Shown here: positions 25,230 through 33,401 of the stretch, in pieces
Layout: every line of letters starts with the position of its first letter
Position numbering within the stretch: position 1 is the first letter of the stretch
Assembly: GCA_035298385.1 (NCBI GenBank)
Contig: DATGYC010000154.1
Coordinates: 1-39,811, forward strand
Origin: DATGYC01 sp035298385
GTDB taxonomy: Bacteria > Bacillota > Sulfobacillia > Symbiobacteriales > Symbiobacteriaceae
Length of the DNA: 39,811 nt
Direction: 5' to 3'
Notes under the pieces: model-generated
The model's input: the letters and a program-made list of their open reading frames with translations, nothing else
Database searches by the model: none
What the model was told of the DNA's origin: nothing
Program-made: the position numbers and the translations under genes

Positions 25230-25958
25230 TTACTCTGGCACGTTCAGCCCCACAGCCTCATAGACGGCTGCGACCTCATCACCAGACAAGGGCCGAGCGG
25301 AACCCAAGGGCAAGTCGCCCAGGGTCAACGGTCCCATCGTCAGGCGCTTCAGGTAGGCGACCCGATTTCCGCGGGCGCCGAACATCCGCTTCACTTGGTG
25401 GTACTTGCCCTCCTCCACCGTCACGAAGGCTGCATCTGGGCCATCGGGCGCCAAGATGGCCGGGAGGCACTCGGTGCCATCCTCCAGGACGATGCCGGCG
25501 GCGAAGGCCTCGATGTCACCCTGATGCAGCGGCTCGGCCAGACGAGCCCAGTAGCGCTTGGGCACGTGCCACTTGGGCGCCAGGAGCCGGTGGGCGAGGT
25601 CGCCATCGGTGGTCAGCAGCAGGAGTCCCTCCGTATCCTTGTCGAGGCGCCCGACCGGGAAGAGCTCCCGATGGCGTAGCTCGGGCGGCAGGACGTCCAG
25701 AACCGTCTGCTGGCGGGGATCCTCGGTCGCCGTGATCACGCCGCCGGGCTTGTGGAGCAAGACCCAGAAGTGAAGCTGGTACTGGACCGGCTGACCCTTT
25801 ACCGTGACCTCATCGCTCACGGTATCGATCAGAAGGCCGGGATCGGCCACGGGGCGCCCCCCGACCCGGACCTGGCGCGTCCGAACCAGGTCCTTCAGCT
25901 CCTTGCGGGAGCCAAAGCCCATGTGGCCCAGGAGCTTATCAAGCCGGAGCTTGGCCAT
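25230..25958 (-). CDS. RsuA/RluB-family rRNA pseudouridine synthase
   Basis: Converts a specific rRNA uridine to pseudouridine. An N-terminal S4 RNA-binding domain (RLDKLLGHMGFGSRKELKDLV) is followed by the synthase domain with the catalytic Asp D106 in VGRLDKDTEGLLLLT and the C-terminal EGKYHQVKRMFGARGN motif. At 242 residues and with this C-terminal motif it resembles RsuA (16S U516), but RluB/RluE-type specificity is not excluded. It is the last gene of the rimP-nusA-infB run, three bases after ribF. Confidence 0.92.
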   Translation of the reverse strand: MAKLRLDKLLGHMGFGSRKELKDLVRTRQVRVGGRPVADPGLLIDTVSDEVTVKGQPVQYQLHFWVLLHKPGGVITATEDPRQQTVLDVLPPELRHRELFPVGRLDKDTEGLLLLTTDGDLAHRLLAPKWHVPKRYWARLAEPLHQGDIEAFAAGIVLEDGTECLPAILAPDGPDAAFVTVEEGKYHQVKRMFGARGNRVAYLKRLTMGPLTLGDLPLGSARPLSGDEVAAVYEAVGLNVPE

Positions 25959-25961
25959 CTG

Positions 25962-26960
25962 CTACCCCTCCACCTTACTGGGATCACCGCCGGCCAGGAA
26001 GGCCCGAGCGGCGGCCTCATCGATGGCGAGCTGGGCCCGCAGGCCATCCAGGGAGCCAAAGGCCTTCTCGCCCCGCAGTCGGTGGAGGAACTCGACCCGG
26101 AGTTCCCGCCCGTACAGGTCACCCTGGAAGTCGAAGAGGTGAACCTCGCAGCGCAGGTCCGAGCCGTGGACCGTCGGCCGAGTCCCGAGGTTTAGCATGC
26201 CACCGTAGACGGAGCCTGTCCGGTAGCGGACCTCGCAGGGGGGCATCATGCAGCTCTCCCCATCTAGAAGGGTCACCCGGGCCACGTAGACGCCCGAGGC
26301 CGGGAGCTGGCGCCGCTCCCCCAGGGCGATATTCGCCGTCGGGAAGCCGATCGCCCGGCCCCGCTTGTCCCCGTGCTGGACCTGGCCCGTGATCGAGAGC
26401 GGCCGGCCCAGCAGGTGCTTGCAGTGGGCCATGTCACCCTGACTGGCGTGGAAGCGGACTTCGGTTGAGGAGACCGACTCGCCGGCGACCCGGACCGGAT
26501 CGAAGATGCGGACGGCGATGCCCTGGGCGCCCAACTGCTGCTTGAGCAGGCCGACCGTGCCCCGGCCGCCGCGCCCAAAGGTATGGTTGAAACCGACCAG
26601 GACGGCCCGCGGCCGTAGCCGCTCGACCAGCACCTGCTGGATGTAATCCTCGGGCTCCATCGCCGCAAAGTCCAGATCGAACGGTAGGGCAAGGTGGAGA
26701 TCGACACCCATGGCGGCGAGGAACTCCGCCCGCTCCGCGAGGGTCTGGATCATCGGCGGGGCCTCGTTCGGGCGGAGGACGGCCATGGGCAGGGGATGGA
26801 AGCCCATCACGACCGACTGGGCGCCCCCGCTCCTAGCCTCCGCGACGAGCGCCCGGATGATCGCCTGATGTCCCACGTGAACCCCGTCCCACTTCCCGAT
26901 GGCCACGACCGTGCCCTGCAGGTGGCTTGGAACCGCATCCAGGTCGGCGATCAGCTGCAT
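25962..26960 (-). CDS. ribF: Bifunctional riboflavin kinase/FAD synthetase
   Basis: Makes FMN and then FAD from riboflavin. The N-terminal nucleotidyltransferase domain has GKWDGVHVGHQ (22-32, usual G-x-F-D-G-V-H) and VGFNHTFGRGGRG; the C-terminal kinase domain has GDKRGRAIGFPTANI. Length 332 residues. The ATG at 26960 overlaps the tail of truB's ribosome-site region (stop TAG two bases before). truB-ribF is a conserved pair in Bacillota. Confidence 0.96.
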   Translation of the reverse strand: MQLIADLDAVPSHLQGTVVAIGKWDGVHVGHQAIIRALVAEARSGGAQSVVMGFHPLPMAVLRPNEAPPMIQTLAERAEFLAAMGVDLHLALPFDLDFAAMEPEDYIQQVLVERLRPRAVLVGFNHTFGRGGRGTVGLLKQQLGAQGIAVRIFDPVRVAGESVSSTEVRFHASQGDMAHCKHLLGRPLSITGQVQHGDKRGRAIGFPTANIALGERRQLPASGVYVARVTLLDGESCMMPPCEVRYRTGSVYGGMLNLGTRPTVHGSDLRCEVHLFDFQGDLYGRELRVEFLHRLRGEKAFGSLDGLRAQLAIDEAAARAFLAGGDPSKVEG

Positions 26961-26962
26961 GC

Positions 26963-27838
26963 CTATTCCTCTTTCGTAAAGACTTTCCGGAGCTTTAGCT
27001 GACCGTCTGTCACCTCGGCCAGGGCGATCAGTTCGCCGGTGCCATCCAGCAGGGCTACGGTCGTCCCGTCGGGGTGCTCTACCGGGATAGCCGGCGCCAC
27101 GCCATGGGCGATTCGCTCGGCAGGGCGCCCGGTGACCGTCAAGCGCGCCATTGAACCGAGCGCCTCACTCGGGGGAATCAGCCGGTAGTCGCCGGCCAGA
27201 AGCTCCTCCATGGTGGTCGTCTCGGCCAGGGTGAAGGGCCCGGAACGAGTGCGGACGAGGTGCGACATGTGGGCGCCCACCCCCAGAGCCCGCCCGATAT
27301 CCTCGGCCAGGGTGCGGATGTAGGTCCCCTTCGAGCAGACCACGTCGACGATCGCGACTGGGTGTTCGCCAGGGGTGAAGTCGAGGAGCTGCAGGCGATG
27401 GATGGTGACCGGGCGGGGCTGCCGCTCGATCTCCTTCCCCTCCCGTGCCAGTTCGTAGAGCTTCTTCCCGCCCACCTTGACGGCCGAGACCATCGGTGGG
27501 ATCTGCATGATCGGGCCCGTGAAGCGGGGCAGCACGTAGGCGACATCCCCACGCCCCAGCTGACCAGCCGGCCGCTCGGCCGTGATCGCGCCAAAGGAGT
27601 CAGCGGTCTCGGTCTCGACGCCGAAGGTGATCTCAGCCCGATAGGCCTTATCCTCACCCATGATGTAGTCGGCCAGGCGAGTCGCCTTGCCAACGCAGAT
27701 CGGCAGGACCCCGGCGACGCCAGGATCGAGGGTGCCGGTGTGGCCCACCTTCTTCGTCTGAAGTGCCCGCCGGACCACGCTGACCACGTCATGCGAGGTC
27801 ATGCCCGGGGGTTTGAGGAGATTGAGGACGCCATCCAT
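26963..27838 (-). CDS. truB: tRNA pseudouridine-55 synthase
   Basis: Makes pseudouridine 55 in the T-loop of tRNAs. About 291 residues; GHTGTLDPGVAGVLP holds the catalytic D38, and a C-terminal PUA-like domain follows. The start is uncertain: the ATG at 27838 begins the conserved DGVLNLLKPPGMTSHD, while a TTG at 27847 has the better ribosome site (AAGGCGG). The frame is open further upstream into nrnA, but that part is not family-like. Confidence 0.95.
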   Translation of the reverse strand: MDGVLNLLKPPGMTSHDVVSVVRRALQTKKVGHTGTLDPGVAGVLPICVGKATRLADYIMGEDKAYRAEITFGVETETADSFGAITAERPAGQLGRGDVAYVLPRFTGPIMQIPPMVSAVKVGGKKLYELAREGKEIERQPRPVTIHRLQLLDFTPGEHPVAIVDVVCSKGTYIRTLAEDIGRALGVGAHMSHLVRTRSGPFTLAETTTMEELLAGDYRLIPPSEALGSMARLTVTGRPAERIAHGVAPAIPVEHPDGTTVALLDGTGELIALAEVTDGQLKLRKVFTKEE

Positions 27839-27875
27839 CCTGCTCAATAGCACCGCCTTCGATCGATTGCCGGGT

Positions 27876-28850
27876 CTAGAGGGCCGCCCGGACGGCAGCA
27901 AGGAGCCGCTCTGCCGCCTGGTCGAGCGGGCCTTCCATGGTGCAGCCGGACGCCCGGGCGTGGCCACCGCCACCGAACTGCTTCGCGATCAGACCGACGT
28001 CGACCGTGAAGCGGGAGCGAAGCCCAACCCGGATCGATCCCTCAGCAGTCTCCTTCAGCAGGACGCCGACCTCGACCCCGTTCAGGGAACGTGCCCAGTT
28101 AACGAGGCCCTCGGCGTCATGGTCAGAGGCACCGGTCGCCTCGAACTCCTCCCGGGAGAGGACGATCCAGGCGAGCTTTCCAGAGGGGTCGAGTTGCAAG
28201 CCCGCGAGGGCGCGACCGAGCAGGGCGAGGCGCCCTGGGGTCTCATTCTCGAAGATCTGGGCGGCTACCTCATAGGGCTTCACACCCTGCTCCAGCAACT
28301 CCGCTGCGATCCGGTGGGTCTCAGCAGTCGTGGAGGAGTAGCGGAAACCACCGGTATCCGCCACGATCGAGGTATAGAGTGAAACGGCCTCCTCCGGCCC
28401 GATCGGGAGGTTCATCTCTTTGAGCAGCCGGTACGCGAGCTCGCCCACGGCTGCTGCCGAGAAGTCCATCCAGTTCTCGTCACCAAAGACCGTATTGGTC
28501 GAATGGTGATCAATGTTCAGGATCGACCTTCCCTTAGCTACAGCGGGCAGGGCCGCACCGACCCGGTAGAGGTCGCCGCAGTCAAGGAAGCAGGAGAGAT
28601 CCCACTCGCCCTCCACCTGCTCCCAGGGCAGGAGCCATCGGTCCCAATCGGGCAAGAACTGGTAGATCCGGGGAATCGGATCGACGCCCACAATCACCGC
28701 CTCCCGCCCGATCTTGCGCAGGGCATGGACAAGGGCGAGCGAGGAGCCGATCGAGTCGCCGTCCGGACTCACATGCATGAAGAACAGGATCCGCTGGGCC
28801 TGCAGGATTCGGGCGGCCGCCTCCTGCTGGGAGATTAACTGACCTGCCAC
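27876..28850 (-). CDS. nrnA: DHH/DHHA1 phosphoesterase, NrnA-like
   Basis: Degrades oligoribonucleotides (nanoRNase) and/or pAp or linear di-nucleotides; this family also hydrolyses pGpG and pApA. It has 324 residues. Motifs: HVSPDGDSIGSS (D30, D32), FLDCGD (D90), NIDHHSTN (D114-H115-H116), VADTGGFRYSST, and the C-terminal DHHA1 motif QFGGGGHARASG. GTG start at 28850 after AAGGGAGAG; the ribosome site overlaps the rbfA end. It might consume linear products of cyclic di-nucleotide breakdown (inference). Confidence 0.93.
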   Translation of the reverse strand: MAGQLISQQEAAARILQAQRILFFMHVSPDGDSIGSSLALVHALRKIGREAVIVGVDPIPRIYQFLPDWDRWLLPWEQVEGEWDLSCFLDCGDLYRVGAALPAVAKGRSILNIDHHSTNTVFGDENWMDFSAAAVGELAYRLLKEMNLPIGPEEAVSLYTSIVADTGGFRYSSTTAETHRIAAELLEQGVKPYEVAAQIFENETPGRLALLGRALAGLQLDPSGKLAWIVLSREEFEATGASDHDAEGLVNWARSLNGVEVGVLLKETAEGSIRVGLRSRFTVDVGLIAKQFGGGGHARASGCTMEGPLDQAAERLLAAVRAAL

Positions 28851-28853
28851 GCC

Positions 28854-29219
28854 CTACTCTCCCTTCGATTCTCCTTGGATCTGGACCAGGAGCTGGGCGA
28901 TGCGGGAACCGTGGGCGATTGAATCGTCCAGCGCGAAGTGCAGTTCTGGTGTGTAGCGGATCTGCAGGGCCTTGCCGACCTCATTGCGCAGGAAGCCTGC
29001 GGCGCTGTGGAGAGCCTTCAAGGACTCCTTCTGCTGCTTCTCATCACCCAAGACCGAGACGTAGACCTTGGCATGGCGAATATCGCCCGAGACCTCAGTC
29101 TTAACGATGGAGACGAAGCCGACACGTGGATCCTTCAGTTCATTCCGGATCAGTCCAGCTAGCTCCTGCTGGATCACATCGGCGATGCGCGCCGCTCGGT
29201 TTCCGGCCACCGGAATCAC
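28854..29219 (-). CDS. rbfA: 30S ribosome-binding factor RbfA
   Basis: Assembly factor of the 30S subunit, acting on the 5' end of 16S rRNA. It has 121 residues with RAARIADVIQQELAGLI and the type-II KH-like core (VGFVSIVKTEVSGDIRHAKVYVSV, YTPELHFALDDS). GTG start at 29219 after AAAAGGGGC. It lies between ylxP and nrnA as in Bacillus. Confidence 0.95.
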   Translation of the reverse strand: MIPVAGNRAARIADVIQQELAGLIRNELKDPRVGFVSIVKTEVSGDIRHAKVYVSVLGDEKQQKESLKALHSAAGFLRNEVGKALQIRYTPELHFALDDSIAHGSRIAQLLVQIQGESKGE

Positions 29220-29229
29220 GCCCCTTTTC

Positions 29230-29511
29230 CTATAGAATCTCCAAATGGATCTCGCAGACTTCGCCCTCGAAGTGGCTTTCCGTAAAGTGGATCACCTTAT
29301 CGGCAACCTGGCGCAGAAATGCCTCTTCGTTTCCAACCAGGGCGACCCCGATCACCGTCCGCTGCCAGACCTCCTGCTCTCCCACCTCAGCCACCGCTGC
29401 TCCGAATTTGGCGCGGATGCGGTCCATGATGGAGAGAATCACCATGCGCTTCTCCTTGAGGGAATGTGCCTCTGGGATGGAGAGATGGAGTTCGATGGCG
29501 GCGATCAGCAT
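29230..29511 (-). CDS. ylxP: DUF503 family protein YlxP
   Basis: A 93-residue DUF503 protein, typical in length, with IELHLSIPEAHSLKEKRMVILSIMDRIRAKF and VADKVIHFTESHFEGEVC. Linked by location to ribosome biogenesis and reported as a late 30S assembly factor in related bacteria. The ATG follows AAGGAGG by seven bases. It is separated from infB by a terminator and a palindromic element, so it probably has a separate promoter that I could not find. Confidence 0.93.
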   Translation of the reverse strand: MLIAAIELHLSIPEAHSLKEKRMVILSIMDRIRAKFGAAVAEVGEQEVWQRTVIGVALVGNEEAFLRQVADKVIHFTESHFEGEVCEIHLEIL

Positions 29512-29533
29512 GGTTGGGCCTCCTTCTTTTATG

Positions 29534-29662
29534 TAACCGCGGATTGCGCGGATGACCGGGCGTCACCCTGCTGGTCTTTCACTTACATGGAGTGACGGCC
29601 ATTGCCAATGGCGATACACCACCCACATTTGTGTTGTCCCATATCCGCGTCATCCGCGGTTA
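29534..29662. repeat. MITE/REP-like element with 20-base inverted ends
   Basis: The 20-base ends (29534-29553 and 29643-29662, starting TAACCGCGGAT) match at 18 of 20 positions and enclose 89 bases. The ends are built from repeated GCGGAT units. The interior has a further palindrome, GCCATTG-C-CAATGGC, near its centre. There is no open reading frame. It sits between infB's terminator and the ylxP ribosome site. A non-autonomous mobile element, or a folded RNA in the ylxP leader, are both possible. Confidence 0.6.
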
Positions 29663-29698
29663 ATAAAGAAAGGACCGGCGAGAGATCCCGCCGGCCCT
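29661..29698 (-). terminator. Terminator after infB
   Basis: Minus strand: AGGGCCGGCG (29698-29689) pairs with CGCCGGTCCT (29680-29671, one G-T pair) around an eight-base loop, then TTCTTTATTA. It abuts the palindromic element. Confidence 0.8.
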
Positions 29699-29708
29699 CT
29701 TCTCAATC

Positions 29709-32705
29709 CTAGGCCTGCGGCTTAACTTCCTTCAGCTCATAAGCTTCCAGGATGTCGCCAGGCTTGAAGTCCTGGTAGTTGGCCAGGGTGATGCCACACT
29801 CGTAGCCAGTGGCAACCTCCTTGACCTCGTCCTTGAACCGACGCAGGGCGTTGATCTCGCCGTTCCAGACGACGATACCGTCACGCACCAGGCGGAACTT
29901 AGCGTTGCGGGTCACCTTGCCCTCGATGATCATGCAGCCAGCGGCCAAGCCAGCCTTCGGCACCTTGAAGATCTCGCGGATCTCCGCCTTGCCTAGGGCG
30001 ACCTCTTCAATCTTCGGCGCCAGCATGCCGGTCATCGCCGCCTTCAGGTCATCGACGATATCGTAGATGACGGTGTAGAGGCGGACATCGACGCCCTGGT
30101 CCTGGGCGGCGCGGTTGGCACGCTCATCCGGACGGACGTTGAAACCGATGACGACGGCCTTCGAGGTGGTTGCCAGCATGACGTCGGACTCGGAGATGGC
30201 ACCAGCCGCCGCATGGACGATCTTGACCTGCACCTCTTCGTTCCGCAGCTTCTCCAGCTGGCCACGAAGCGCCTCGACGGAGCCCTGGACGTCGCCCTTG
30301 ACGATGACGTTCAGGTCCTTCAGTTCACCCTGGGCGACCGAGGACATGAAGTCCTCCAAGGACATCGCCTTCTGAGCGGTCCGCTCGGACTGGGCCTTGG
30401 CCTGACGACGCTCGGCGATGTCGCGGGCGGTCTTCTCATCCGGGGCGACGCGGAAGACGTCACCGGCGGACGGGACGGTCTGGAAGCCGAGGATCTGCAC
30501 CGGCGTGGACGGGCCGGCCGACTTCTGCTTCTTGCCGCGGTAATCGTTCATGGCACGGACACGGCCCCAGGAGGTGCCAGCCACGAAGACGTCGCCCGTG
30601 TTCAGCGTGCCGCCCTGGATCAGGACGGTGGCGACCGGACCGCGGGTCTTGTCGAGCTGGGCCTCGATGATCGTGCCGCGGGCTTCCTTGTCCGGGTTGG
30701 ACTTCAGCTCGAGCATATCGGCGAGGATCAGCACGTTCTCCAGCAGGAGATCAAGGTTCAGCTTCTGCTTGGCAGAGACCGGTACCATGATCGTCTCGCC
30801 GCCCCACTCCTCAGCAACGAGGCCGTGGGCGGTCAGGTCCTGCTTAACGCGGCTGGGGTCAGCGCCGTCCTTATCGATCTTGTTGATCGCAACGAGGACG
30901 GGCACGTTCGCCGCCTTGGCGTGGTTGATCGACTCGATCGTCTGCGGCATGACCGAGTCATCAGCAGCGACGACGAGAATGGCGATATCGGTTACGTTCG
31001 CACCGCGGGCACGCATGGCGGTAAACGCCTCATGGCCCGGGGTGTCGAGGAAGGTGATCTTGCGGCCGTTCAGTTCGACCTCGTACGCACCGATGTGCTG
31101 GGTAATGCCGCCAGCCTCACCCTGAGCCACGCGGGCGGAGCGGAGGGCGTCGAGGAGCGAGGTCTTGCCGTGGTCGACGTGACCCATGATCGTGACGACC
31201 GGGTGGCGCGACTCCTTCAGCTCCGGATCCTCGTCGGCATCCTCGATGATGTCGTAGGTCTCCAGGATGTTCTCGGCCTCCTGGACAGTGACCTCAGCAC
31301 CGAGCTCGCCAGCGACGAGGGCGCAGGTGTCGATGTCCAGCTCCTGGTTGATCGTCGCCATGATGCCGAAGCCGCTGAAGAGAACCTTGATCACCTCAGC
31401 CGAGGTGACGGACATCTCAGAGGCCAGGTCCTTGACGGTCATCGGACCAACGATCGTGATCGGCTTGATGGTACGCGGACCGGCGGACTTAGCCATCGGC
31501 CGGCGACGGCCACGCCCAAAGAGCTGCTCTTCGGACGGGCGGGAGGCGGACGTCTCACGCTTGGTGAAGGCGTCGCCCTTCTTGCGATCGCCACCCTGAC
31601 CGATCGGACGCTTGCCGTCCGCCGGCTTGGCAGCCTCAGCTACCTTGGGATCGACCTTCGGGATGGCGAGACCGCCACCCTGACCGGGGCGCCCACGGCC
31701 ACCGGCACCGCCGAAGCCGCCGGGGCGGGGACCGCCAAAGCCGCCGGGACGCGGGCCGCCAGCAGGACGCTCACCCGGGCGCCCGGGCATACCAAGGCCC
31801 GAACCACCGGGGCGGGGCGCACCGGGCATGCCGAGGCCGGAGGGACCGGAGGGGCCAGCAGGAGCGCCGGGCGGGCGCTTCATCGGCATGCCAAGGCCGG
31901 AGGCGATGGCGCCGGGAGCAGCGGGGGCCTGAGGAGCCGGCTTGCGGGGGCCACCCTCGAGCAACGCCCGATCGGCAGCCGAAGGAGCGGGCTGCGGGGT
32001 CGGACGGCCGGGCAGGCCAATGCCGGAGCTAACCGGACGGGGCGCAGCCGGGGCCGCGGCACGCGGGCCGGACGGCAGGGGGCGAGCCGAATCCAGCGCG
32101 GTCTCCTGGGAGTCACCTTCAGCGGCGGGAGCCTCGACGGCCGGCGCCTCCACCTGAGGCGCTTCGACGGCAGCCTGAGCAACCGGAGCCTGCTCAACAG
32201 GCGCCGCAACCTCAGCCACCGGGGCAGCGACGACCGCCGGAGCCGGGGCAGCCTCCTGAACGGACTGCTCCACCACCGGGCTCTCAGCCGCCTTCACCTC
32301 GGTCTCAGCATGGAACTCCGCCTCGGCCTTCTTCGTGGCCCGACCGGGCGGGGGCAGCGGCGAGCCGCCGCGCAGATCACGCTTCAATTCATCCGCCTTC
32401 TGGCGGGGCTTGGTGCCCGCACCAAAGAAATCATCGAGCAGGGAGGCCTTGGGCGGGGCAGCGTCCCGCTTAGGCGCAACGGGCTTCTGGGCCTTCGGCT
32501 CGGCCGTGGTGGCCTCCGCCTTGGTCCCCTCAGCCGGGGCGCCCTCGGCCTGCAGGCCCTCGCGGACCTGGTTGGCCTGCTTTTCATCAATGGTACTCAT
32601 ATGATTTTTCACATCCACATTCAAAGATTGCGCCAACTCCACGACACGCTTGGTGTTGACGTTCAGTTCCTTAGCGAGTTCAAATATGCGAATCTTCGCG
32701 TCCAT
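29709..32705 (-). CDS. infB: Translation initiation factor IF-2
   Basis: GTPase that brings fMet-tRNA to the 30S subunit. About 998 residues from the ATG at 32705, after GGGGGGATCCG. The N-terminal IF2_N domain (MDAKIRIFELAKELNVNTKR) is followed by about 300 residues of low complexity rich in Ala/Pro, then Gly/Pro/Arg with repeated GLGMP and GGPRPGGFGG. The G domain begins near residue 505 (GHVDHGKTSLLDAL), with DTPGHEAF and NKIDK, then the C-terminal domains. The low-complexity part is longer than in Bacillus IF-2. It overlaps the end of ylxQ by 26 bases. Confidence 0.98.
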   Translation of the reverse strand: MDAKIRIFELAKELNVNTKRVVELAQSLNVDVKNHMSTIDEKQANQVREGLQAEGAPAEGTKAEATTAEPKAQKPVAPKRDAAPPKASLLDDFFGAGTKPRQKADELKRDLRGGSPLPPPGRATKKAEAEFHAETEVKAAESPVVEQSVQEAAPAPAVVAAPVAEVAAPVEQAPVAQAAVEAPQVEAPAVEAPAAEGDSQETALDSARPLPSGPRAAAPAAPRPVSSGIGLPGRPTPQPAPSAADRALLEGGPRKPAPQAPAAPGAIASGLGMPMKRPPGAPAGPSGPSGLGMPGAPRPGGSGLGMPGRPGERPAGGPRPGGFGGPRPGGFGGAGGRGRPGQGGGLAIPKVDPKVAEAAKPADGKRPIGQGGDRKKGDAFTKRETSASRPSEEQLFGRGRRRPMAKSAGPRTIKPITIVGPMTVKDLASEMSVTSAEVIKVLFSGFGIMATINQELDIDTCALVAGELGAEVTVQEAENILETYDIIEDADEDPELKESRHPVVTIMGHVDHGKTSLLDALRSARVAQGEAGGITQHIGAYEVELNGRKITFLDTPGHEAFTAMRARGANVTDIAILVVAADDSVMPQTIESINHAKAANVPVLVAINKIDKDGADPSRVKQDLTAHGLVAEEWGGETIMVPVSAKQKLNLDLLLENVLILADMLELKSNPDKEARGTIIEAQLDKTRGPVATVLIQGGTLNTGDVFVAGTSWGRVRAMNDYRGKKQKSAGPSTPVQILGFQTVPSAGDVFRVAPDEKTARDIAERRQAKAQSERTAQKAMSLEDFMSSVAQGELKDLNVIVKGDVQGSVEALRGQLEKLRNEEVQVKIVHAAAGAISESDVMLATTSKAVVIGFNVRPDERANRAAQDQGVDVRLYTVIYDIVDDLKAAMTGMLAPKIEEVALGKAEIREIFKVPKAGLAAGCMIIEGKVTRNAKFRLVRDGIVVWNGEINALRRFKDEVKEVATGYECGITLANYQDFKPGDILEAYELKEVKPQA

Positions 32706-33045
32706 CGGATCCCCCCTGTACCGTGATGGGAGCGAATCCGGAACGATCCAGGAGCGGTCTGAGACCCTTCGCAAAAGAGTCTCCGGTGACCACTACCAAG
32801 GAGCGCGGGGCCTTGCCCAACGCACCGCCGAGCGCTTCACGGCTCCCGCCCGGGTAGCAGCGAATCCCTGCCTTCCGAGTCATGAAGAGATACCGCTCGC
32901 GGGAACGCTCAGAGGCGTCATCGGCAAGGAAGGCCATTCGTCCCTGCCCCTTTTTGAGTGCAATCTCAGCAGCCATCTCGCCCGAGGCGACCTGCCCAGC
33001 CCGTTGGGCGAGCCCTAGCAGGTTGTAGACGGGATCAAGGTTCAC
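32680..33045 (-). CDS. ylxQ: L7Ae-family RNA-binding protein YlxQ
   Basis: An L7Ae/L30e-fold protein that binds kink-turn RNA; 121 residues with NLLGLAQRAGQVASGEMAAEIALKKG (written in part as the family core) and VVVTGDSFAKGL. GTG start at 33045 overlaps the ylxR stop (GTGA), so it is translationally coupled. Standard position between ylxR and infB. Confidence 0.9.
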   Translation of the reverse strand: MNLDPVYNLLGLAQRAGQVASGEMAAEIALKKGQGRMAFLADDASERSRERYLFMTRKAGIRCYPGGSREALGGALGKAPRSLVVVTGDSFAKGLRPLLDRSGFAPITVQGGSDGREDSHI

Positions 33046-33353
33046 CCTTCACCCACCGTCCCTACCGTCGGCAACTTAGCGTCAAGTACCTTCCAGACCT
33101 CGTCCGAGACCGCGTGCTGGAGCGCACGCTCCAGTCCCTTACGCTTGACGGCCTTGGCCAGGCATTCGCGGTCGGGGCAGAGGTAGGCGCCGCGCCCAGG
33201 CTTCTTGCCGGCCTGCGAGGTGTCGAACTCCACCGACCCCTCGGGGGTCCGCACGATGCGCAAGAGCTCTTTCTTCGACTTCATCTCACCACAGCCAACA
33301 CACTGGCGCTGGGGAACCTTCTTCAGGCGTACCCCTGCACTGCCACTGGACAT
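33042..33353 (-). CDS. ylxR: YlxR (DUF448) RNA-binding protein
   Basis: About 103 residues; the family is nucleic-acid-binding and in Clostridium-type relatives is reported to influence RNase P. RQCVGCGEMKSKKELLRIVR and KPGRGAYLCPDRECL are diagnostic. The ATG at 33353 lies eight bases after AGGAGG; an upstream GTG at 33362 would overlap that site. Lies between nusA and ylxQ. Confidence 0.92.
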   Translation of the reverse strand: MSSGSAGVRLKKVPQRQCVGCGEMKSKKELLRIVRTPEGSVEFDTSQAGKKPGRGAYLCPDRECLAKAVKRKGLERALQHAVSDEVWKVLDAKLPTVGTVGEG

Positions 33354-33401
33354 CGCGTCCACCTCCTCTTTCCCGATTTGATCTTCTAAGGATACGGGAG
33401 C

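Noticed and set aside
30213..32726. 837-codon open frame on the plus strand opposite infB
   Set aside because: Mirrors the IF-2 frame, with no recognisable domain and no ribosome site.
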